Below are positions 1 through 10,681 of a stretch of DNA of 64,000 nucleotides, piece by piece. The stretch covers positions 5,844,001 to 5,908,000 of the forward strand of contig NZ_AP023257.1 in NCBI RefSeq assembly GCF_016756595.1, written 5' to 3'. Positions within the stretch are counted from its first letter, which is position 1. Every line of letters starts with the position of its first letter. Made by a program: the position numbers and the translations under genes. The notes under the pieces were generated by a model. That model was not told where the DNA came from. It made no database searches and worked only from the letters and a program-made list of their open reading frames with translations. Origin of the DNA: Mesorhizobium sp. L-2-11. Lineage in GTDB: Bacteria; Pseudomonadota; Alphaproteobacteria; Rhizobiales; Rhizobiaceae.

Positions 1-1
1 T

Positions 2-2872
2 GATGTTCCCGATTCCACCGGACTCGATTCGACTGGGCCCGATTCGACTGGGCTCGATTCGACCGGCTCTGGTTCAACTGCGCCTGATTCAACCGAGCAG
101 GGTCCAGAAGCGGCCGGCGGAATACAGCATGACCATTGGTATTTCAGCGCCAGCGAGGACGAGGCGCAAATGCCGGGACCGGATGCGTCCGATCCTGTCG
201 AGGCGGATGCTTCGGCGGAAAGCTCCGCACAGGATGCCGTCAGGGCCGCCTCCCCGGTCGAGCGCGCCATCCCCTCGATCGATCGCGCGGCGGCGCCCCT
301 GCGTTTCGTCTGGCGCACCGACGCCGAGGGCAGGTTCAGTGCGCTGTCGCCGGAATTCGCGGAACTCGTCGGCAAGCCGGCGGCCGATGTGATCGGCCGG
401 CGCTTCAGGGACGTCGCGGCCACCTTCGACCTCGATGCGACCGGCGAGATCGCCGGCCTGCTCGATCGACGTGATACCTGGTCCGGACGCTCGGTGCTGT
501 GGCCGGTTGCCGGCACCGATTTCAAGATACCCGTCGACCTGGCGGCGCTGCCCGTCTATGGCCGCAGCCGTGCCTTCGAAGGTTTTCGCGGTTTCGGCGT
601 TGCCCGCACCGGCGATGCGGTGGTCGATCCGGAAGCGATCGGTATGGCGCTTGTCGCCAATGCTGACGTCCCCGTGGCGGTCGAGCCGGAAGTCGCCAAA
701 ACGCCTGGCGAAACCGACCCGTTCCAGGGCGAGGTGCCGGCGCTGACCATCGTGCCGAAGCCGGAGCGGCGCTTTGCCGACAAGGTGATCCGGTTGGCGG
801 AGCACAGGCAGCCGGCCAACGATAAAGGCCTGTCGACGCTGGAACGCAGTGCATTCCGTGAGATCGGCGAGCGGCTCAAGAAGGACAATCCCCCGACCGA
901 ACAGCCCGATGCCGCAATTGCGGCAGAGCCGGCTGCGGCGGAATCGACCGAAAACGATGTCCAAGACGAAACCGATGTCCAAGACGAGAAGGATGTCGCA
1001 AGGCTCGACGGTGAGCAGTCGCAAGCAACCGTGTCCGACATCTCAGGCTCGCTGCTCGACTATGCCGACCGGGACTACGTCGCCGACGATAGCGACGGTG
1101 CGCCGGTCTCCGAGCCGGACAAACCGGCGCAGGAAATCGGTGAGCCCATCGGCGCGGCCAGTCGATCGGTCGCCGAAGACGCCGACAGCATGACGGCCGC
1201 CGATTTCCGCGATGCAGAAGACAGCGAGGACTGGGCGCGGACCGATGTCGACGAGACCGGTTCGCCAACCGATGACATCGCCGATACCGGCGACGTCGAG
1301 CCGGCGACGGTCGAGCGGCCGCGCCTGCCGGTGCCGCCGCTCAAGCTCGAAGGCTTCGTGCCGTCGGCTTTTTCGACCGCAGACGACAACAAGGCTCCGG
1401 ACATTTCGATCCTCGGCAAGCTGCCAGTGCCGCTGCTCATCCATTCCGGCGACGATCTTCACTATGCGAACGAGGAATTCCTCAGCCTGACCGGCTATGA
1501 CACGCTCGACAAGCTGGAGGATGCCGGTGGCCTCGACGCGCTGTTTGCCGATCCTTACGACGGCAGCGCCACGGATGGAACCGACCACGCGTTGCGGTTG
1601 AAGACGCGTGACGGTCAGGAGTTCCCGATCGAGGCCATTCTGCGCTCGGTTCCCTGGCGTGGCGGCAAGGCGCTGATGCTGGTCGTGCGCCGTTCCGGCG
1701 ACGACGAGGCAGCAGGTGCCGCCGACGACCAGACGCAGCCGGACGCTTCCGAGCTCAAGGCGCGCATCGCCGAGATGCGCACCATCATCGACACCGCGAC
1801 CGACGGCGTCGTGCTGATCGGCCGAGACGGAACGATCCGCTCGATCAGCCGACCGGCGGAGGCGCTGTTCGGTTTCGACAGCGACGAGGTGACCGGAAAA
1901 CCCTTCGTCTCGCTGTTCGCGATCGAAAGCCAGCGCGCCGCGCGAGACTATCTCGACGGATTGTCCGAGCCCGGCGTGGCGAGCGTGCTCAACGACGGCC
2001 GCGAGGTGATCGGACGCGAGGCGCAGGGGCGCTTCATTCCGCTGTTCATGACCATCGGCAGGCTGCCCAACGACAGCGGCTTCTGCGCAGTGGTGCGCGA
2101 CATCACCCAGTGGAAGCGGGCCGAAGAGGATCTGACCCAGGCGCGCGCCGTCGCCGAGCGCGCTTCCTCGCAGAAGACCGACTTCCTCGCCCGCATCAGC
2201 CACGAAATCCGCACGCCGCTCAACGCCATCATCGGCTTCTCCGAGTTGATGGTCGACGAGAAATTCGGACCGGTCGCCAATGACCGCTACCGCGACTATC
2301 TGCGCGACATCAACCGGTCGGGCAACCATGTGCTCGACCTGGTCAACGATCTGCTCGATATTTCGAAAATCGAGGCCGGCCAGCAGGAGATGGCCTATGA
2401 GGCAGTGTCGCTCAACGACACGCTGGCCGAGACGGTGGCGATGATGCAGCCGCAGGCCAACCGCGAACGTGTCATCATCCGCTCCAGCTTCGCCTCGAGG
2501 CTGCCGGAAGTGGTGGCCGATCTGCGCAGCGTGCGCCAGATCGCGCTGAACATTCTGTCGAATGCCATCCGCTACACGCAGGCCGGCGGTCAGGTGATCG
2601 TATCGACAGCCTACGAGATCTCCGGCGACGTCGTGATGCGCGTGCGCGACACCGGCATCGGCATGAGCCAGCCCGAGATCGAGCAGGCGCTCAAGCCGTT
2701 CAAGCAACTCAACGCGCTGAAGCGCGGGCGCGGCGACGGCACCGGTCTCGGGCTGCCGCTGACCAAGGCCATGGTCGAGGCGAACCGGGCCCGGTTCACC
2801 ATCAACTCGACGCCCGGCGAGGGCACTCTGGTCGAAGTCGCCTTCCCGTCGACCCGCGTGCTGGCGGATTAG
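2..2872 (+). CDS. PAS-domain sensor histidine kinase, PdhS/PleC/DivJ-like (5' end outside window)
   Basis: The reading frame is open from base 2, so the gene starts left of the window; the ATG at 170 is internal. The visible 956 residues hold an N-terminal repeat tract, a PAS-like segment near residues 100-145, a long acidic linker, PAS domains near 470-530 and 590-690, and a HisKA/HATPase core at the C terminus. The H-box is SHEIRTPLNAIIGF near 733, the N-box NILSNAIRYT near 850, and the G-boxes DTGIGM and GTGLGLPL near 883 and 915. No membrane segment is visible. The C-terminal core resembles the rhizobial/Brucella cell-cycle kinases of the PdhS group that act on DivK. The kinase call is firm; the PdhS assignment is inference. 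Confidence 0.9.
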   Translation, partial: DVPDSTGLDSTGPDSTGLDSTGSGSTAPDSTEQGPEAAGGIQHDHWYFSASEDEAQMPGPDASDPVEADASAESSAQDAVRAASPVERAIPSIDRAAAPLRFVWRTDAEGRFSALSPEFAELVGKPAADVIGRRFRDVAATFDLDATGEIAGLLDRRDTWSGRSVLWPVAGTDFKIPVDLAALPVYGRSRAFEGFRGFGVARTGDAVVDPEAIGMALVANADVPVAVEPEVAKTPGETDPFQGEVPALTIVPKPERRFADKVIRLAEHRQPANDKGLSTLERSAFREIGERLKKDNPPTEQPDAAIAAEPAAAESTENDVQDETDVQDEKDVARLDGEQSQATVSDISGSLLDYADRDYVADDSDGAPVSEPDKPAQEIGEPIGAASRSVAEDADSMTAADFRDAEDSEDWARTDVDETGSPTDDIADTGDVEPATVERPRLPVPPLKLEGFVPSAFSTADDNKAPDISILGKLPVPLLIHSGDDLHYANEEFLSLTGYDTLDKLEDAGGLDALFADPYDGSATDGTDHALRLKTRDGQEFPIEAILRSVPWRGGKALMLVVRRSGDDEAAGAADDQTQPDASELKARIAEMRTIIDTATDGVVLIGRDGTIRSISRPAEALFGFDSDEVTGKPFVSLFAIESQRAARDYLDGLSEPGVASVLNDGREVIGREAQGRFIPLFMTIGRLPNDSGFCAVVRDITQWKRAEEDLTQARAVAERASSQKTDFLARISHEIRTPLNAIIGFSELMVDEKFGPVANDRYRDYLRDINRSGNHVLDLVNDLLDISKIEAGQQEMAYEAVSLNDTLAETVAMMQPQANRERVIIRSSFASRLPEVVADLRSVRQIALNILSNAIRYTQAGGQVIVSTAYEISGDVVMRVRDTGIGMSQPEIEQALKPFKQLNALKRGRGDGTGLGLPLTKAMVEANRARFTINSTPGEGTLVEVAFPSTRVLAD
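11..100 (+). repeat. 15-base tandem repeat coding for DSTGx pentapeptides
   Basis: Six in-frame 15-base units code for DSTGL, DSTGP, DSTGL, DSTGS, GSTAP and DSTEQ. The first four are nearly identical in DNA (core gattcgactggg). The array lies in the N-terminal part of the histidine kinase and may extend left of the window. It behaves like a coding minisatellite, so the copy number could vary between strains without changing frame. Confidence 0.85.
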
Positions 2873-2906
2873 GGCGGCGGACCCTCAGTCGTCCGTGTCG
2901 CCGCTA

Positions 2907-3026
2907 TCTTTGTTTGAGCATCGGATTTTCCCAAAACCGGTGCCCACTTTTGGGTCCGATGCTCTGTCTTTGTTTGAGCATCGGATTTTCCCAAAACCGG
3001 TGCCTACTTTTGGGTCCGATGCTCCA
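2907..3026. repeat. Two tandem copies of a 60-base palindromic intergenic repeat
   Basis: Two 60-base units start at 2907 and 2967 and differ at one clear position. Each contains a 49-base palindrome (2916-2964 and 2976-3024) whose arms are GAGCATCGGA and TCCGATGCTC. This is the structure of short rhizobial intergenic mosaic repeats. The position just after the kinase stop suggests a role in mRNA 3'-end stability or simply a repeat landing site. A short minus-strand reading frame across both units repeats itself and is not a credible gene. Confidence 0.85.
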
Positions 3027-3054
3027 AAAAGAAAGGCGTCCAACGGGACGCCTT
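3025..3054 (-). terminator. Rho-independent terminator on the minus strand
   Basis: The stem AAGGCGTC/GACGCCTT (3054-3047 with 3040-3033) encloses a 6-base loop. On the minus strand it is followed by TTTCTTTTT-like sequence. There is no T-run on the plus side, so termination is of leftward transcription, either of the small-RNA candidate or of read-through from acsA 430 bases away. Confidence 0.6.
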
Positions 3055-3140
3055 GAGATTGATTGCTGTACATCGGGGGCTTGAGCGAATTCAGATCCTC
3101 TAGGGATTTAGAGGAACGGGATTTCTCCCTCAAGTTACGC
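3025..3140 (-). ncRNA. Candidate trans-acting small RNA with three hairpins
   Basis: Read on the minus strand, 3140 to 3025 contains three successive hairpins: GGGA-GAAA-TCCC at 3129-3118, a 6-bp stem CCTCTA/TAGAGG at 3114-3097, and an 8-bp stem at 3054-3033 followed by a T-rich run. Single-stranded stretches separate the stems. No reading frame with a ribosome site overlaps it. This layout is that of a small RNA ending in an intrinsic terminator. No clear -35/-10 was found, so the 5' end is approximate. It could be a known Rhizobiales family (EcpR1 is one to test); I cannot confirm an identity from memory. An alternative is a long-range terminator for acsA. Confidence 0.4.
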
Positions 3141-3482
3141 ACGACTATCGATGTCGGCCCTTAACAAAACCTTACCGGCACCGCAAAAAATTTACCAATG
3201 TGTACCACTCATGAAATCTAGGTAAATTCAAGCGAGATATTTCGTTAACCATGCCGGTTGCCATTTGGCGCGTGATGATTCGCAGTTCTTGGAGATTAGC
3301 TGAAGCGCCCGTCCCTTCGTCATTCTGGGGCGGAGCAAGGAGCGGAGCGACGCGGCGCAGACCCCAGAATGTTGAGGAGCCTTGGCCAATCTCTAAGCAT
3401 TTGCGACGGTTCACTCGACGAACCATGAAATCATGGCCACCAAACAGGCCTCCAACCTACTAATATCACTCGCAGGGAAGAC
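3141..3482. other. Non-coding gap holding one palindromic repeat
   Basis: No credible gene lies here. The left part is AT-rich for this genome. The right part carries an imperfect palindrome, 3321-3371, with arms CATTCTGGGG and CCCCAGAATG around a loop rich in gcggagcgac. It looks like another dispersed rhizobial intergenic repeat. The rest shows nothing recognisable. Confidence 0.5.
3321..3371. repeat. Palindromic intergenic repeat (CATTCTGGGG family)
   Basis: The 10-base arms CATTCTGGGG (3321-3330) and CCCCAGAATG (3362-3371) are perfectly complementary and enclose about 31 bases with the internal near-repeat ggagcggagcga. Only one copy was seen in this window; the sequence type is reminiscent of Mesorhizobium intergenic repeats. 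Confidence 0.6.
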
Positions 3483-5477
<1,995 letters not shown>

Positions 5478-5491
5478 GATCGTTCCTCCTT

Positions 5492-5588
5492 AAAGCACGT
5501 TACGTCTAAAGAGATTCACGCGACGCGCTTTAGACTTTTGTTATTATCATGTCGTTATCCGAAAACGTTGCGCATTTTGGCGACATGC
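5492..5588. repeat. Two adjacent intergenic repeat elements upstream of acsA
   Basis: The first element (5492-5531) is an imperfect hairpin ending in GCGACGCGCTTT (5520-5531), a 12-mer that recurs exactly at 26938-26949. The second (5549-5588) has arms catgtcg and cgacatgc, the ends of the same family seen at 17881-17950 and 26828-26891. Both lie between divergent acsA and the AsmA-like gene. The remainder of 5589-5772 shows no gene. Confidence 0.6.
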
Positions 5589-5772
5589 ATTGGCATCGCT
5601 TATGCATATCGCCGCGCAGCAGAGCAAGATTTTGTTCGGCCGGGCGACGCGGGTGTGCGCACATGCCATCGCCGGGCTATAAAGACTTGAAATGCGTCAG
5701 CCCTAAGTCGTAGTAACGACTGGGGGTTACACCCGTCGGGCGATTTGTCGGAACGGAAGCATACGGGGCGAC

Positions 5773-7623
5773 ATGCCATCACCTTTGATCCGGCGCGGAA
5801 TATGGGCGATCGGCGTTGCCGTGCTCGTCATCGCGCTGGCCGTTGCCGCCCTGCCGCTCGTCGCCTCGACGCGTATCGTGCGCGACCGCATAGCCTGGGA
5901 AATGAGTGCGTGGAGCGGTTTCAGGGTCACCATCGATGGCGCGCCACGGATCGAGGTCTGGCCGAATTTCCGTGCCATCCTGAGCGACGTGACGCTTTCG
6001 CAATGGACAGAAACCGACGCGCCGCCGGTGATCGAGGCTGAACGGGTCGAGGTCAATCTCTCCGCCATGGCGGCGTTGCGTGGCAATGTGGTGTTCTCGA
6101 CGGCGCGGCTGATCCGGCCGACGATCAGGGTCCAACGCGCAGCACATGGATTTTTCCTGCCCGCCCTGCCTTCGGGCGGGCGCATCACCCGGTCCATCGA
6201 CATCGCTCGCGCCGTGGTCTCCGCCAATCCAGCCAAGCCGGATCTGGGCAACCTGCCGGCTGATCCGTTCGGCACCGTGGAGTTCAGGAACGGCCGCGTG
6301 GTGACCTCCGTCGATGGCAAGGACGCTGAGATACTGAGCAGCCTGAGCGGCCAGGCGAACTGGGCCGCAATGAACAGCAATGCGACGCTGTCGGTGACCG
6401 GGATCTGGCGCGGCGAAAGCGTCGCCGTGGATGCTGCGTCGTCAAACCCGCTGGTGCTGTTTGGCGGAGGTGCGGCGCCTATGACGCTTTCCTTCAAGGC
6501 GGCCCCTGCCAGTTTTTCGTTCGACGGCGTGGCCAGCATGTCCGAGAACGCTTATTTCGACGGCCAGGCAAAGTTTGCCGCACCCTCGCTCAGGCGAGCA
6601 CTCGAATGGTCGCGGGCCGGCATCGCGCCGGGCGCAGCAATTGGTTCAGTTTCTGTTTCCAGCAAGCTCACGGCGACCTCCGGCCGCATTAAATTTGAAA
6701 ACACCGAGATCGCCCTGGACGACAATCCGGGAATGGGTGCGCTGGATTTCTCCTTTGGCGAGGCGCGCCCTGTGGTCTCCGGTACGCTCGCCTTCGAGAC
6801 GCTCGACCTGCGGTCGTTTCTCTCCGCCTTCACGCCCTTGGCGCCCGCGAACGGCGCTGGCCCCGGCGAAATCGACATAAGCGTCGCCGATCGCATCAAT
6901 CTCGATCTCAGACTATCGGCAGCGCAGGCCACCGCAGGCGCCATCCAGCTTGCCGACGTCGCCGCCGCCGCCCAGGTCAAGAACGGTCTTGCGGTCTTCG
7001 ATATTTCCGATGCATCGGCCTTTGGCGGCAACATCCAGAGCAGTCTTCGTTTCGACCGCAAGCCGGAAGGCACGCAGGTCGAGATGAGGCTGCTCGCCTC
7101 TGACATCGACGGCGGCGCTTTTGGCACCGCAGCAGGAATGACGCGACTGGTGCCGATCGGCACGGGAACCGTTTCGGTCATCCTCAAGGGGCCAGGCAGA
7201 ACCTGGGATTCCATTTTCGAAAACGCCGACGGCTCGGTTTCGGCGAAATTCGGCCAGGGCGCGTTGAGCCGGTTCAACCTGCCGGCGTTTCTCAAACACA
7301 CCGAACAGGGCGGGTTCTTCGCGCTCGACGATGTCTCCGACGGAACGCTGCCGATCGACGGGGCCGAACTCAAGGCGAGCATTTCGAACGGTGTGGCGAA
7401 GATCGACAAGGCCGAAGCGAATTCGGCGAAGTACAAGATCTGGCTTTCCGGCATTGCCTCCTATGCCGGGCGCGGGCTGGCGCTGTCCGGCGGCATCATT
7501 CAGGCGGACCAGCCAGCCACGCAGACAAATAGCCAGGGTCCCAACCAGTCTTCGTTCTTCGTCGGCGGAACGTGGAGCACGCCGTTCATCTCGCCGATAA
7601 GCCGCGGCGTTTCCGGAGAATAG
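5773..7623 (+). CDS. AsmA family protein
   Basis: This 616-residue protein starts with a short basic segment and one transmembrane helix (about residues 9-31) followed by a large periplasmic region. The organisation and motifs such as the early WPNFRAILSDV segment and the AsmA_2-like C-terminal half (MRLLASDIDGGAFG, GTVSVILKGPG) fit the AsmA/TamB-related group, which acts in envelope assembly and is proposed to move lipids between membranes. The gene stands alone between divergent acsA and the convergent pot operon. No strong ribosome site precedes the ATG at 5773. The specific role cannot be told from sequence. Confidence 0.8.
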   Translation: MPSPLIRRGIWAIGVAVLVIALAVAALPLVASTRIVRDRIAWEMSAWSGFRVTIDGAPRIEVWPNFRAILSDVTLSQWTETDAPPVIEAERVEVNLSAMAALRGNVVFSTARLIRPTIRVQRAAHGFFLPALPSGGRITRSIDIARAVVSANPAKPDLGNLPADPFGTVEFRNGRVVTSVDGKDAEILSSLSGQANWAAMNSNATLSVTGIWRGESVAVDAASSNPLVLFGGGAAPMTLSFKAAPASFSFDGVASMSENAYFDGQAKFAAPSLRRALEWSRAGIAPGAAIGSVSVSSKLTATSGRIKFENTEIALDDNPGMGALDFSFGEARPVVSGTLAFETLDLRSFLSAFTPLAPANGAGPGEIDISVADRINLDLRLSAAQATAGAIQLADVAAAAQVKNGLAVFDISDASAFGGNIQSSLRFDRKPEGTQVEMRLLASDIDGGAFGTAAGMTRLVPIGTGTVSVILKGPGRTWDSIFENADGSVSAKFGQGALSRFNLPAFLKHTEQGGFFALDDVSDGTLPIDGAELKASISNGVAKIDKAEANSAKYKIWLSGIASYAGRGLALSGGIIQADQPATQTNSQGPNQSSFFVGGTWSTPFISPISRGVSGE

Positions 7624-7663
7624 GCCGACGAGGCTGCTGCGGTCGTCAGGTGCTGCCCTGTCG

Positions 7664-8482
7664 TCAGCCCCGCTGCGCGGCCTGCTCATCGCGCTGGCGC
7701 TGTACCTCGCGCCGCTTGTTGGCGAGCGAAGCGATGATCACGCCGACCGCTACAACCGCGATCAGGATGGTGCAGGCGGCGTTGATCTCCGGCGTCACAC
7801 CGAGACGAACCTGGCTGTAGATCTTCATCGGCAGCGTGGTTGCGCCAGGCCCTGAGGTGAAGCTGGCGATGACCAGATCGTCGAGCGACAATGTGAACGC
7901 CAGCATCCAGCCGGATACGATCGCCGGCATAATGACCGGCAGCGTGATCTGGAAGAAGGTCTTCACCGGCGGCGCGCCAAGATCCATTGCGGCTTCTTCC
8001 AGCGAGCGGTCGAACGTGATCAGGCGCGACTGCACGACGACGGCGACGAAGCACATGGTCAGGGTGATGTGGGCAAGCGTGACGGTTACAAAACCGCGGT
8101 CGAGACCGACGGCGACGAAGAGCAGCAGCAGTGACAGGCCGGTAATCACTTCCGGCATGACCAGCGGCGCAAAGACCATGCCGGAAAACAGCGTCCGGCC
8201 CTTGAAGCGCGTGTAGCGCGTCAAGGTGAGGGCCGCCAGCGTGCCGAGCACGGTCGCCACTGTGGCCGAGATGACGGCGACGCGGGCCGTTACCCAGGTG
8301 GCGTCCATGAGGCCCTGGTTGTGGAACAGCGAGACGTACCATTTGGTCGAGAAGCCGCCCCAGACGGTGACCAGCTTCGACTCGTTGAAGGAGAAGACGA
8401 CGAGCAGGACGATCGGCAGGTAAAGAAAGGCAAAGCCGAGCACGATCGAAGTGATGTTGAAGCGGCTCCAGGTGGCGTTCAT
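7664..8482 (-). CDS. potI: Polyamine ABC transporter permease, PotI-like
   Basis: A 272-residue inner-membrane protein with six predicted helices and the EAA loop EEAAMDLGAPPVKTFFQITLP, which contacts the ATPase. With PotH it forms the membrane channel of a putrescine-type importer. It is the last gene of a minus-strand potFGHI set and starts 4 bases after the potH stop, so the two are translationally coupled. The gene order matches E. coli potFGHI, which is the main reason for PotI over PotC. No terminator with a T-run was seen downstream. Confidence 0.88.
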   Translation of the reverse strand: MNATWSRFNITSIVLGFAFLYLPIVLLVVFSFNESKLVTVWGGFSTKWYVSLFHNQGLMDATWVTARVAVISATVATVLGTLAALTLTRYTRFKGRTLFSGMVFAPLVMPEVITGLSLLLLFVAVGLDRGFVTVTLAHITLTMCFVAVVVQSRLITFDRSLEEAAMDLGAPPVKTFFQITLPVIMPAIVSGWMLAFTLSLDDLVIASFTSGPGATTLPMKIYSQVRLGVTPEINAACTILIAVVAVGVIIASLANKRREVQRQRDEQAAQRG

Positions 8483-8486
8483 TGGT

Positions 8487-9461
8487 CTACCGATCCTGTT
8501 CCTGGGCGCGGGCCTGGGCCCGCTGGAAGAGCATGATCGGCACGATCAGCAGCAACAGCAAGATGACGGCGACGGCCGACGACACCGGCCAGTCGCGATT
8601 GGCGAAGAACTCGTTCCACAGCGTCTTGCCGATCATCAGCGTCTGTGAGCCGCCGAGCAGGTCGGGAATGACGAACTCGCCGACAGCGGGGATGAACACC
8701 AGCAGGCAACCGGCGATGACGCCGGGCAGCGACAGCGGAAAGGTGATCTTCCAGAAGGCGCTGATCGGTGGGCAGCCGAGATCCTTGGCTGCCTCGATCA
8801 GCGAATAATCCATCTTTTCCAGCGACGAATAGAGCGGCAGCACCATAAACGGCAGGTAGGAATAGACGATGCCGATGAAGATCGGCGTATAGGTGTTGAG
8901 GATGATCAGCGGCTGACTGACAATTCCGGTGGCGAGCAGCAGCTGGTTGAGCAGCCCTTCAGGCTTGAGGATGCCGATCCAGGCGTAGACCCTGATCAGG
9001 AACGAGGTCCAGAACGGCAGGATCACCAGCATCAGCAAAGTCGGGCGCAGCATCGCCGGGGCGCGGGCCATGCCGTAGGCGATCGGGTAGCCGACAAGCA
9101 ATGTCAGCACCGTCGACACGGCGGCGACGATGACGCTGGTCACATAGGCGTTGACGTAGAGCGCGTCCTGCGTCAGCCAGGTGTAGTTATCGATGCTGAG
9201 CTCATTCAGCTGGGCGAAGAAACCGGCAAGGCCCTCGCCGAAGCCGAGCACCGGCGTGTAGGGCGGTATGGCGATCGCCGTCTGCGACAGCGAGATCTTG
9301 AAGACGATGACGAACGGAATGAGGAAGAAGAAGACCAGCCAGAGATACGGGATGAGGATGACAAGACGGCCAACGAAGGCCTCTCCCAGCCTGGCCAGGG
9401 CGGATTTGCCGGCTGCGGTGGCTTGAGAGCTCGTTGCAGCTGTGACAGCGGCATTCGACAT
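8487..9461 (-). CDS. potH: Polyamine ABC transporter permease, PotH-like
   Basis: A 324-residue inner-membrane permease with a longer N-terminal cytoplasmic region, six helices and an EAA motif (EAAKDLGCPPISAFWKITFP). It pairs with PotI. The ATG at 9461 lies 9 bases beyond the potG stop. The SYLPFMVLPLYSSLEKMD segment before the EAA loop is typical of PotB/PotH permeases. Confidence 0.88.
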   Translation of the reverse strand: MSNAAVTAATSSQATAAGKSALARLGEAFVGRLVILIPYLWLVFFFLIPFVIVFKISLSQTAIAIPPYTPVLGFGEGLAGFFAQLNELSIDNYTWLTQDALYVNAYVTSVIVAAVSTVLTLLVGYPIAYGMARAPAMLRPTLLMLVILPFWTSFLIRVYAWIGILKPEGLLNQLLLATGIVSQPLIILNTYTPIFIGIVYSYLPFMVLPLYSSLEKMDYSLIEAAKDLGCPPISAFWKITFPLSLPGVIAGCLLVFIPAVGEFVIPDLLGGSQTLMIGKTLWNEFFANRDWPVSSAVAVILLLLLIVPIMLFQRAQARAQEQDR

Positions 9462-9470
9462 GGCCGCCCC

Positions 9471-10610
9471 CTATCGCGTCAGCACGACGCCGGCATCCGG
9501 CCGGAACGACACCCAGGCACGGTCGTTCCAACTCAGCGGATCCTCGGTGATGCGGGCCGCGTTCATGGTGCTCGCCCGCACCACCTGGCCGTCGTCCAGC
9601 CTGACATGATAGACGGTCATGTCACCGAGATAGGCGATATCGTAGACCTCGCCCTCGATGGCGTTGACAGCGCCGGCCGGTCTCGTCGACGATATTCTGA
9701 TCTTCTCCGGCCTGATGGCGAAAGCGACGGCCGCGCCAGTTGCGGCATCGCCGGCATTCTCGGTCCGGATGGTGATGCCATTGCCGGCATCGATGCTTGC
9801 CGCACCCACCTCGCCACGCGCAATCTTGCCTTCGAACATGTTGACGTTTCCGACAAAGCCGGCGACGAAACGGGAGCCCGGCGCCTCGTAGACTTCGGCT
9901 GGCGTCGCCACCTGCATCACCTCGCCCTTGTCGATGATGGCGATGCGGTCGGCCATCGTCATCGCCTCTTCCTGGTCGTGGGTGACGACAACGAAGGTGA
10001 GGCCGAGTGATTGCTGCAGATCCATCAGCTCGAATTGCGTTTCCTCGCGCAGCTTCTTGTCCAGCGCGCCCAACGGCTCGTCGAGCAGCAGCACCTTCGG
10101 CCGCTTGGCGACTGAGCGGGCAAGCGCGACACGCTGGCGCTGGCCGCCGGACAACTGGTGCGGCTTGCGCTTGGCGAACTGCTCGAGCTTGACCAGCTTC
10201 AGCATCTCTCCAACGCGCGCCGCGATATCAGGCTTCGGCATGCCGTCCTGCTTGAGGCCGAAGGCGATGTTGTTTTCGACCGTCATATGCGGGAACAGCG
10301 CATAGGACTGGAACATCATGTTGACCGGCCGTCGGTATGGCGGGATGCCGCGCAGATCCTGGCCGTCGAGCAGGATGCGGCCGGCGGTCGGCTCCTCGAA
10401 TCCGGCGAGCATCCGCAGAAGCGTCGACTTTCCGCAGCCTGATGCGCCGAGCAGGGCAAAGAACTCGCGCTCGAATATCGTCAGCGACAAATTGTTGACG
10501 GCGGTGAAGTCACCGAACTTCTTGGTGACCTTGTCGAACTGGATGTACGGCTTGGCGTTCGGATCGTTCCATGGCGCGAAATCCCTGCGGATGCTGCCAA
10601 GCGATTTCAT
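9471..10610 (-). CDS. potG: Polyamine ABC transporter ATPase, PotG/PotA-like
   Basis: A 379-residue cytosolic ATPase that powers the PotHI channel. Walker A is GASGCGKST near residue 55, the signature is LSGGQRQRVALARS, Walker B is VLLLDEPLGALD and the switch histidine is in VVTHDQEEA. The C-terminal 110 residues form a TOBE-type domain usual in this family. It follows potF after 71 bases that contain a strong hairpin, and precedes potH by 9 bases. Confidence 0.92.
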   Translation of the reverse strand: MKSLGSIRRDFAPWNDPNAKPYIQFDKVTKKFGDFTAVNNLSLTIFEREFFALLGASGCGKSTLLRMLAGFEEPTAGRILLDGQDLRGIPPYRRPVNMMFQSYALFPHMTVENNIAFGLKQDGMPKPDIAARVGEMLKLVKLEQFAKRKPHQLSGGQRQRVALARSVAKRPKVLLLDEPLGALDKKLREETQFELMDLQQSLGLTFVVVTHDQEEAMTMADRIAIIDKGEVMQVATPAEVYEAPGSRFVAGFVGNVNMFEGKIARGEVGAASIDAGNGITIRTENAGDAATGAAVAFAIRPEKIRISSTRPAGAVNAIEGEVYDIAYLGDMTVYHVRLDDGQVVRASTMNAARITEDPLSWNDRAWVSFRPDAGVVLTR

Positions 10611-10643
10611 GTCCCACTCCGTGCTCCGTTCTATCCCCAGACT

Positions 10644-10669
10644 GACCCCGGCAACACCCTGCCGGGGTC
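10644..10669 (-). other. Intercistronic hairpin between potF and potG
   Basis: A perfect 10-bp stem (10644-10653 with 10660-10669, arm GACCCCGGCA) with a 6-base loop lies in the 71-base gap after potF. No T-run follows on the minus strand. Such hairpins after binding-protein genes commonly protect the upstream mRNA from 3' decay and lower expression of the downstream subunits; that role is inferred here. Confidence 0.6.
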
Positions 10670-10681
10670 GCTGATTGTCGC

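Noticed and set aside
1043..2707. 554-residue open frame opposite the histidine kinase
   Set aside because: Shadow frame caused by GC-rich codon use; His/Arg-rich with no domain, while the plus-strand frame has full kinase motifs.
2885..3142. 85-residue minus-strand reading frame
   Set aside because: It translates the two palindromic repeat units (SDPKVGTGFGKIRCSNKD twice) and has no ribosome site; it is repeat DNA, not a gene.
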